Below are positions 49,301 to 64,000 of a stretch of DNA of 64,000 bases, one piece after another (within the stretch, counting starts at the first letter, position 1; each line of letters starts with the position of its first letter). The notes under the pieces are model-generated. The model was not told where the DNA came from, searched no databases, and saw nothing but the letters and a program-made list of their open reading frames with translations. This stretch comes from Elmis aenea (Eukaryota > Arthropoda > Insecta > Coleoptera > Elmidae): contig OX393576.1 of the NCBI GenBank assembly GCA_947652605.1, forward strand, positions 54,908,966-54,972,965, given 5' to 3'. The translations under genes and the position numbers were made by a program.

Positions 49301-52300
49301 GATGGAATATTTTTGAAAACGGTTTGTACTAAAAAACTACACTGTTTGGTAATTTAACCGTTTTTCTATCTTGACTTAAGCGAGATACCCATGTAATCCT
49401 ATCGAATTTGGACCACCCTGTATTGTTAATAAAACTTTGTTAGGCAAAACTTTCTGTTCGAAACGTTTTGTAATTTAGCATATAAGCGAAGCTTTTTCCT
49501 GCTATTCTTAAAACTGTTAAGCACCACGATTTTCAGTATAATCACTGAAGGTTTTGGCAGCTCTAGCTGTGTAGAAAATCCTTGAATTAAAACATTTACT
49601 CATTTTTTCATACTTACCTTTTAACACCTGTTTAATAAACTGATTAGTACTGGAGCAAATCGAAGTCCTTAGACGTTAAGCAAATGTATGTTAATACTAC
49701 AGTTTTACACACAATGGCAACAAAAACAATTCAAGACCTGCACATGCCTGAAGCGCAAATAATGGACGAGGTAATTTCAAAAATAGTTGACTCAGAAACA
49801 ATCTTGAATTTGGACTTCGTACCCCTAGTAATTATTTCATAACAGCACTAAACTAAACACTTTTTACTTGAGTCTTTTTTAAAGATCACGAAAGAAGCAG
49901 AACGACTGTCCAATAGCAGCATCCCTCAAGAAATTCAAACCATAATTCACTTACTACCCAGAAGTCCTGTCTATGATTTTGTGCAAAAGAGATTGATGTT
50001 GTTAGAATCTAATATCAATGAAATAAAATTAAATGTTACACAGTTTTTGTTGGGAAATATTTCGAAATTGGTGAAATTCAAACAATGTCTACAGACTACA
50101 AAAGTAAGCTACCTATTTATTTTGTTCACGGCAGGCTTAAGTGATTTAACTTAGCTGTATAAGCGTTATTAACATTACTCAGGTTTTTTTGAATACAAGG
50201 GTAACTTTGTTATTACAAGAGTCAGAGAACCAGTTAAACTGGCAAAGTTGGACAGAATTACAATAAATTAGCCAGTGTTGACTACTTACTAGAAGAAACT
50301 GCAACAAGAACTATTATCGAGCCTGGAGTTTCTTAACAACTGCTTTAACTGAACCCATTCATCTGCTCCGCCGTCGACTTCTTTTTTTCTCTCTATGGCT
50401 TCTTCGTCTTTAGTAAATTCTTTGTTACTCCTATAAATCGTAACCTGGAGACATGCCCTGGCCACTGCTCTCTTTGTATTTTTGCAATTGATGTTATCTT
50501 TCGCTGACCATACATTTCTATGACTTCTTGATTTGTTCTTCTTCTCTACCCATCTTTTTTTTATGCCTCTAAATATTCTTTTAAAAGCTTCCTTCCAATG
50601 CTTTAAGTTTATTCCAAGGTGTCCATTGAGAACTCAAGCTTCGCTTAATTATAATACTATTCATTGGACGAATGACTGAAAAATTCTAATTTTTGCTTTC
50701 CTGGTAACTTTTTTCCACTTCAGTATAACTGTTAGAGTTTCAGCACTTTTACTTCCTTTAGCTAGTCGTTTATTTTTGTATTTATTTCAAAATTGTCTTC
50801 CTTTTTTCTCCTGGATGTTATTTTAAAAACTGCCCTGATACAATCTTTATCGACCCTTATAACCACGTACTTTTTTTGTTCAGCTTCTTCCATACCCAAA
50901 TTTTGGGCTATATTTCAGCTTTCGAAAAGCTTTTTGGATTCCCCTTCATGTTGTTAATTTAATAGCAAATCATCAGCATGCGCAAAACATTAATGGTATA
51001 TTTTGCTTTTGCTTTATATGTCCCTATGCCTTAAGATGTATGTTAATACATACAAATATAATGAAATTATTGTGCGACTAAGTAAGGGGTAAGGAACGTT
51101 TGATAATTTTTGGTGTAAGTTTGCTGAAAACAATTTAATCGGGCAAACTGAGAGTAAATGGTTATTCAGAACGTTTCCAAAGCGGCCGGTTTTTGTTGTT
51201 GTGTAAAAAAAATCATACCACCAACATTTTTAAACGCAAATTAGTAATTTCGATAAACTTGTTTTTTTTTTTTAAATTTGTTTGTTCCATATAAAAATAT
51301 GTGCTAAACCGGCTCTGTATTATTTACACTGCACTTGTAGATAATAATGTCTACTATTATTTATCCAGCCGAGCAAGTAGTCACGCAATTGATAATTGAT
51401 TTAAAACTAATTATTATAAATAATTACAAACTACAAGTCATAGTATAAATACATATCAACACGTGAATACAAACAATAAAAGATTAGTATTGCAAAATCG
51501 TTTAAATGATTGAATTACAACAAGAAATGATATTTTGTGGCTATTTTATATCTCTGCTTGAAAATTCAGTATTTTTTATGTGAACTTGCATTCATTTTTT
51601 TAACTATGCGACAGTTCAAATGATTTGCCGCGGAAAAATACAATCTACTTTAATCGATTAATTGTAAATTTATTTCATCATCCAAATGGATATCCTGCTT
51701 CGATTCTATAAATAAAATGTTTTCATTACTGAAACATTTGTGTGAAAAAGGATTAATAATCGATCAATAGAACTGACGAAATGTTGTGCAATACTAAACA
51801 TCGATTAAACATGAACATTGTCGTATTAATTGCTTGTTTTTTATTATCTTCATATTTAAATTGATTTTAGTATAAATCATAGACAATCATTATTCATTAG
51901 TATGCATGTAAATGTAAATACGCAAGTCATTTTAATAAAATTGGTGTTCTTTAAAATAAAAGCCAGTAGCGCTATCTATCAATATACATGCTGAAATTGA
52001 GATATTATTAATAGGGTTGATACCTAAGTTAAAATTTATTAACAGTAACTAATAAAACTTCTCAGAAATTAATCTAAAATTAAATGATTTAGTTTTTTAG
52101 ACCACCAAATAACGACTTCTATATATACACGTTATATACATACTATGTATTATCTACTATCTATTAATATCTATTATATTTTTGAAATTACGTGTTATAT
52201 ATATGTTACATATTTTTTCCTATTTGAATTAATAAACCATGTATGAAGGCGAAGGGAATATACCGTAGGGCGTAGCGGCGTAGATGGATATCCTGTATAT

Positions 52301-55300
52301 TTTATATGACGTGTTGTACCTATATTATATACGATTTTTATCGCACGCTGCACCTTCTATTACTTTAGAAGTTTAAAATGATATAAATCAATTTTGTTAT
52401 TTGTCTCAAGGTTTTCCAAAATTAGATACATCACACGAACAAATACCAGCAATTTTCTCGTCTTCGGATTAACCTAATTTGTTTTTTTCTGACTTAATTT
52501 AAGCATATTTTTTATTTTAAAATGTAAAGGTAACCAAAGATTTGCATTAAATTAATATTCCTGTTAACATTTTTTTACAGAAAAAACTTGATGCAATAAA
52601 ACTGAAACAATTAAATTTTTCCAAAACAATGGAAAGTGCAGGAATATTTAAAGTGCAGAAGTTTATTGATGCAACATCAAATGATGTGAGTCTATTGATT
52701 AATCAAACTACGAGATATCTAGAGAAGAGCATCAAAAACGATTTTGAAAATTGTTACTTTGTGCCATTTTTATTCGATAAGGCAACATGGGCTTTGTGTA
52801 GCTATGGTTTGATTCTGATAGTAAGCAAATATTTTAATTTTAAATTATAATTTCATTTATTTCGTCTATAACCTACGACAAACGCAAATAATGCTTTTAT
52901 TATTATATTAATAAGCGAATCACTCAAATAATCGAACGATTTATTAAATACAGTAAAACTGGGTGTAATATTTTATGGGTTTTAGCATGCCATAAACTAA
53001 TTTAATTGTGAATGTTTGATTTAATATACGTATTTATGATAACTTTTGTCCACTGATATGAAGCTCTTTAAAGTTAAATCAGAAGTATATTTATGTTCAT
53101 AAAAAAAACTCTGGTCGAAACATATTTTTTAATGTCGATATTGTAATTCTTGTATTTATAAAATGAAAAACATTTTATCACGTTAACAAGAAATGTAATC
53201 GCACGGTAGTGTTTGTTAAAGTATCAAGGTTTATCTCTAATATGAATTTAAGTCTCAAGCGTGAGGCAAATATTTCAAAGTTGGTGTAATAGTTTTTCAA
53301 AAATACTTGAGGATAAGTTTTTAAATAATATCCGTAGAAATGAATTACGCTAGAAAACCTATAGGTATAGCAGACAGATTCTAAATTTTATTATTTTAAA
53401 CTGGTACAAATAATTATAGTTGAAACAAAAAGATCACTCAATTAACAACATTAAGTTTATTTAATCAAAATAATCGCCATTCGTTTCGATACATTTTTGC
53501 CAACGTTCTGGAAGCCTATACAGGGTGTTTGTTTCATGGGGGTCTTGGCTGTCGTTAGAAATATAAGGTTAATTAAATTAGCAAAGAAAAACGTTTTTTT
53601 TATGTTTTGGTATTGCGTTTTTCTTCATAGCAAAACTCTTAAACACACTTTTAGTAATACCTAATAACCTCTCAAGTATTAATAAATCATTTACTGCAAA
53701 GTTTTATAACACTTAAACAATTAACATTTCGATTGCAAACGTTTTAAAATTACTCAAAGGGGCGAATTTGCCCATTTGTATAAACATCAAATTAAACACA
53801 AGCGACCAGCTTAGTTTTCAACGAAAAAAGAATCAGGTTTTTCGACAAAGTGCATATGAGCAATGTAAGTGCGCATGTTGATTTTAATCGACAGGTGGGC
53901 ATCCTACAATACTGGACGTTTGGCTATAAATCATATCAAGCAATCAAGTAAAAACAATATGGCCACTCTCAAATGTTAGCTATTATACAGTTTTGTGTGG
54001 ATTTTTTTAATGCATTAACGTAAAATGAACTTGAACTGTAGAAATATTGAAGAAAGGTATGCAGCAAATATGCACCTACATGACAGTACAGAGAAATTGA
54101 CTATAAATTAGGGTTAATCTATATATATAAAAGAGCTTGTTTGTTTGTTTGTGTGTTTGTTTGTTCGCTATAGAATCCTAGGTCCGTTGACCGGGACCAA
54201 ATTTTGCAGTTACTATTTAGTATTTAGGACTCAACGGATTAAACGTCGTACAAAGAACGGCCGGAAATGCCCGGGAACGGCCGGAAACGTCCACCGAGCG
54301 CGAGTAGTCTGTAATTGACATTGAATAAAAAGATAAAGGAAGGAGCTTTTAATACTATACTGCAGCGTTTGAGTGGCGACGGAAATGACGAAACAAATGG
54401 CCTCTGATGGCGGCCGGTTTTGACAAGTCAAACAGTCAAGAAATTTAGGGTTTTGTGTACTACAATGGTTAGCTGCAGATCTTGTAGTCTTACTAAGTCA
54501 AAAATTGTTGAAGATTAAAACATTACGTTTCATAGGTAAGTAGACATTAATATTTTGTAGTGTAATCATGTATTGAAAATTTGATGTGGTCTGTCAAAAT
54601 GGTATGTCACATCAGTGGCGTGCATTTGTGTACAGCATATTTTTTAACCTCTCATAATAAACAATCCAAATATTGAAATATGCTGCCGTTTTCTTAATTC
54701 TCTCAACCACGAAACAAGAAATAAATAAGTAAATAACAGGCTCAATTCAAAACAAAGCAAATATTTACAATAATCAATACATATTTAAAAATGTTAGATA
54801 CGCCACTGAGAAGCGGAAACATGCATCCGCCATATTGAGAGGCTAACCTGGACGCCTTAGTATCGCTATAACGCTCCTTCCTTTATCTTTTTATTCAATG
54901 GTAATTGAACGTCCGCCGGGAGCGAGCGCGGAGCGCGAGTAGTCTGTGATTGATAAAAGAGAATTGTAATCACCCGTGCAACGCGGGTAAATCGCCTAGT
55001 TAACTATAAAATGACTTTTTCTGAGGTTAGTACATGTGATACCTTTAATCACTTTGGGCTCCATAACTCGGCTGCTAATGATCCGAATGACAAAATTTTG
55101 GATGAAGGATGTATTTATCGACGACGAAATGTTTGTGTAGATGGCGCCACTAGTTTTCTCTATCATGGCCAACTTCATTCATAATCCTCTCCGCTAGCGG
55201 AGCAGATTATGAGTGAAGTTGGCCATGTCTCTATTTGTACAGTTTGGTTATTTTTGCGACACACCTTGTATAAACTCTTGATGGCGTTTGTTTAACAATC

Positions 55301-56046
55301 CTTTTCCCACTTTACTTTGTTTCAATATCTTCCAGATCTTTTTCTTTGGCACTCTATCGAAGCTTCATAGTTCCTAAAACTATAAAACTTACTCCAAGGA
55401 ATGAATACATGTCTACTTCAAAATCATTAAAACATTGCTCAAAACACTTTTGACGGTTCTTCAGTTTTTAAAAATTCTAAATGTGAAGGTTTGCAAATTG
55501 TTTTCACAAATGTTTTTTAGTTAACTTTATAGTTTGTGAAATTAGAAATTGGTAAACAAACTCCAAAGAATACTTTCTGTTCGTTCAAAACGTCATAATT
55601 GTTTTAAAACTATTGATTTACTTTCATGCAGGTATTTCCTTTAGCTCGCAATTTTTTAATTTCAAAATCACAATTTGATAGCAAATACCAATAAGAAATA
55701 TTTTTTTTTATGAATAGATATCCAATTTTTCTAGACAAGTGCATGGATATCGTTAGGTTTAACTGGCACATCCATAGCAATCTGCACAGTGCTAAGTTGT
55801 CGACTGTCTGGGTATGTTCGAGGAGCTCATAGTGAGTGTAAAAAAAAAATCACTTGACACATTCCTTACAATAATTTTTTAGTTTATTATTGGCAATGGA
55901 GACAGCGTTTGGACGCACAGCGATACGCAAGTCAAAGACAACGCTTAAGAAACGATACTTTACTCTTCGATCGTTCTGGAAACTTTATGGGCAGCTCACT
56001 AGCATTAAAAGCAAAGATGAAAACATCACAAGATGACATCAACTGA
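40362..56046 (+). CDS. Prominin-like five-transmembrane glycoprotein (5'-incomplete)
   Basis: Fourteen exons in compatible phase give about 791 aa: 40362-40496, 40548-40665, 41820-42121, 43070-43278, 45324-45488, 45599-45729, 45835-46030, 46094-46237, 48768-48902, 49648-49770, 49885-50103, 52581-52820, 55735-55831, 55883-56046. Prominins organise cholesterol-rich membrane protrusions such as microvilli and photoreceptor membranes. Five hydrophobic segments are visible: IIYAYIICGGVILSLMG with a CCMCSC stretch after it, VEVLFFAVFVICLV, the FYAFSIFACLILASVF region, FLWVILIITGVFYVI, and one split over two exons (CSYGLILI then TSAWISLGLTGTSIAICTVL). Two large loops with many N-glycosylation sequons lie between TM2-TM3 and TM4-TM5, as in prominins; LREVLSDCFQNKSVYDSLGL fits a conserved loop motif. 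The acceptor at 40361 implies an upstream exon that I did not find; an in-frame ATG at 40277 is the alternative start. Confidence 0.78.
40860..41579. mobile_element. Degraded foldback element, family B, copy 3
   Basis: It shares arms with 23992-25184 (ATGGGTATCTCGCTTAATAT, GTGCAGTTTTTTGAGA, and the complements near 41460-41560). The ends have decayed (CTGGGGATTACA left, TGACCAATCTG right, both with TA). An extra stretch of about 110 bp near 41287-41395 has no counterpart in the other arm. It lies in the prominin intron 40666-41819. Confidence 0.7.
42236..42989. mobile_element. Tigger/pogo-like MITE carrying a second repeat
   Basis: The left end AGTGGAACCTCTATATTCGTC and the right end GACGAATATAGATGTTTCACTG are inverted repeats, with TA after the right end and at the left. 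A G/C-rich block at about 42430-42720 (GGGGGTTAGGGGGGTCATAGGGCCC) looks like a separate insertion; its phrase AGCTGTAAATTTTGTGCTAAAAA recurs at 63750-63777. It lies in the prominin intron 42122-43069. Confidence 0.6.
44386..44520. mobile_element. Short element with CAGGGTGTCCCAAATTC-type ends
   Basis: CAGGGTGTCCCAAATTCGAG at the left and CTTGAATTTGACACACCATG followed by TA at the right are inverted over about 20 bases with mismatches. It is about 135 bp, in the prominin intron 43279-45323. It may be an internally deleted relative of the foldback elements. Confidence 0.5.
46238..48767. other. Large prominin intron, little recognisable
   Basis: This 2.5 kb intron is AT-rich. A single right-type end, GACACCCTG + TA, lies near 47325-47336, with a possible weak partner (AGATGTCC) near 47170. 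No exon, RNA gene or tandem repeat was seen. Small open frames here have no recognisable content. Confidence 0.4.
48932..49420. mobile_element. Chimeric CAGGGTG element
   Basis: Both ends are intact and TA-flanked, but the arms do not match each other. The left arm (CAGGGTGTATGTTTCCATAA) is unlike the other members, while the right arm is the family B arm (AACCGTTTTTCTATCTTGAC ... GAATTTGGACCACCCTG). It is 489 bp, in the prominin intron 48903-49647. Confidence 0.75.
50320..51010 (-). pseudogene. Decayed non-LTR retrotransposon fragment
   Basis: On the minus strand a broken frame contains FAHADDLLLN at about 50960-50990, which resembles the (F/Y)ADD catalytic box of reverse transcriptases. 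Downstream pieces such as EAEQKKYVVIRVDKDCIRAV and KKEVDGGADEWVQL have the look of the region after the RT domain. Stops and shifts throughout mean it is inactive. Clade is not determinable by eye. It lies in the prominin intron 50104-52580. Confidence 0.5.
53437..53515 (-). pseudogene. C-terminal remnant of a mariner transposase
   Basis: On the minus strand the sequence reads LPERWQKCIETNGDYFD then a stop, matching the usual C-terminus of mariner transposases. Upstream coding sequence is absent because a CAGGGTG element abuts it at 53521. It is a fragment only. Confidence 0.75.
53521..55268. mobile_element. Possible CAGGGTG element split by a Helitron
   Basis: The left end CAGGGTGTTTGTTTCATGGG (TA before) and the right end CGACACACCTTG (TA after) could be the two termini of one element interrupted by the Helitron 54118-54999. 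A 62-bp near-perfect palindrome (55165-55226) is inside the right part. The arms are not obviously complementary, so pairing of these two ends is tentative. Confidence 0.4.
54118..54999 (+). mobile_element. Non-autonomous Helitron
   Basis: It starts TCTATATATATAAAAGAGC after an A. It ends with a GC-rich hairpin (ACCCGTGCAACGCGGGT) eleven bases before CTAG, followed by T. This is the insect Helitron pattern: 5' TC, 3' hairpin plus CTAG, insertion between A and T, no TSD. It is about 880 bp with no Rep/helicase coding. Internally, CGCGAGTAGTCTGT(A/G)ATTGA occurs twice, and AAAAGATAAAGGAAGGAG at 54330 recurs inverted near 54880. Confidence 0.85.
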
Positions 56047-56174
56047 TTTTATTGGAATGCAAATACAAATCCTTATAAATAAGCTAAAAACATAGGTGTG
56101 ATAACATAACTAATCCAGTGCTAAACATCACAATTATATCAAAATATAAACCATTTCTATATGTAACATCGAAA

Positions 56175-62951
<6,777 letters not shown>

Positions 62952-64000
62952 TGTATTGTCACTGTTGCACAAATGCAATATGTTATAATTTCAACTAAAC
63001 AACAATTAAGCAAGAAAATTAGGCTTGACAACTAGAAAACCCCGTAATGTATTATTCAGATTCGCCACCAAGCCGCATGCTAGGTTGGCGAATACAGGAA
63101 GTTGGAAAAGGAGAAATCTGCTTTTTTTATAAAATTCTTGCGGGATTTACAACTCTCTAGCAGTACAAAAAACATAATTTTGATTTAAAAAAACTAAACA
63201 TTTTATCGCCAAGTAACGAATTAGTTTTTGTGTAATCTTAAATTACTTTTAATAATACTTAATACCGCATTCGTAAAGCATAATAATAATAATAAATAAT
63301 AATAAAATGAACACAATCATGTTATAAGTTTTGCTTATAGAAACTATGATACATTGATTTATTTACAAAAATACTATCAGAATAAAACTCGAAGAACTCT
63401 TAATACACATTAAGGATTTCTCTTGAGTGCTTGTTATTTAGTGAATCCTTTAATGATAAAATGGAAATGAATTATTTAAAATAATGGCAAATTAGTTTCA
63501 AAATATTCAAGCTGTTCAGATATTTTTGACTGTGTTTTATTGTTTATCGCTTTTATAATATTATTAACATTGAATCGATAATTGTACATTTTATTTTCTA
63601 TCTATTTTTAGTAAATTTTGTTTTATGTACTGTTGAATTACTTCATATGCTTTTTTTTTCATATTATACCCAATATTTACTCCATCCCAGGGGCGGCAAG
63701 GGAGGCTCAGACCCGCTCCATAGGAGAGATTTACTTTGGTAAAGGGTTGGAGAGCTGTAAATTTTGTGCTAAAAAACTAAAAACAGAGATTTCTCTTCCA
63801 TGAGTGTTGCATTCATTATTGTACTTTTTATCATTCAAAAACACATAATTTCTTGTATTAATGCATCTTGTCGTTGGAAAATCAGGTAGTTGTTTTAAAA
63901 TTGATAATTGTAATAATGAAAAAGCCCATGTAAAATTGTATTCGCTGTCGTAAATACAAGTATTACAGCCGTATTCATAGTCCTTCCTTATCTTAAGGAT
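62952..64000. other. Upstream flank of Dhx15, with repeat fragment
   Basis: This should hold the Dhx15 promoter. The first 150 bases upstream are less AT-rich (GCCACCAAGCCGCATGCTAG). A fragment at about 63688-63780 (AGGGGCGGCAAGGGAGGCTC, AGCTGTAAATTTTGTGCTAA) matches the insertion at 42430-42720. No further gene is visible. Confidence 0.4.

Overview
This is an AT-rich, intron-rich nuclear DNA segment from an insect. The secreted ferritin heavy and light chain genes lie head to head, and Ras is closest to the Drosophila Ras85D type. A DENND4/Crag gene and many MITE-like elements fit the same picture. A beetle or similar insect is plausible, but the species cannot be fixed from this window. There are no prokaryotic signals: genes are split, and splice sites follow GT-AG.

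Layout, left to right: (1) 1-3.7 kb holds two foldback elements and a Harbinger-like MITE. (2) The 3' four coding exons of fizzy-related (Cdh1) run on + (3727-5647); its N-terminal exons are not visible. (3) UBAP1, an ESCRT-I subunit, is on - (6686-8575). It is divergent from (4) Ras on + (9293-10859), which is followed by a long gene-poor stretch. (5) Crag/DENND4, a Rab GEF, is on - (16521-34820). I could assemble it as 18 phase-consistent exons encoding 1601 aa, with introns full of nested transposons and one hierarchical minisatellite. (6) The ferritin pair is Fer1HCH on - (35749-36794), with a well-formed iron-responsive element in its 5' leader, and Fer2LCH on + (37226-38181). (7) A dead mariner copy follows. 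(8) A prominin-like five-transmembrane gene lies on + (40362-56046, 14 exons assembled, 5' end missing). (9) DHX15/Prp43, a DEAH helicase, is on - (56175-62951, 7 exons, 717 aa), with a 2.5 kb pogo-like element in an intron.

The genes are mostly unrelated housekeeping and signalling loci: cell cycle, endosomal sorting, Ras signalling, Rab activation, iron storage, membrane organisation and splicing. Only the ferritin pair forms an obvious functional unit; its two subunits co-assemble in the secretory pathway. The most distinctive non-gene content is a set of long foldback elements that share TA-flanked CAGGGTG termini but have different interiors. Several sit nested inside hAT-like, piggyBac-like and other elements, some with recognisable target-site duplications. 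I found no clearly new biological system. The best candidates for a second look are the three-level repeat array in Crag, the foldback superfamily with its chimeric member, the alternative C-terminus of UBAP1 and the 18/21-nt Crag microexon.
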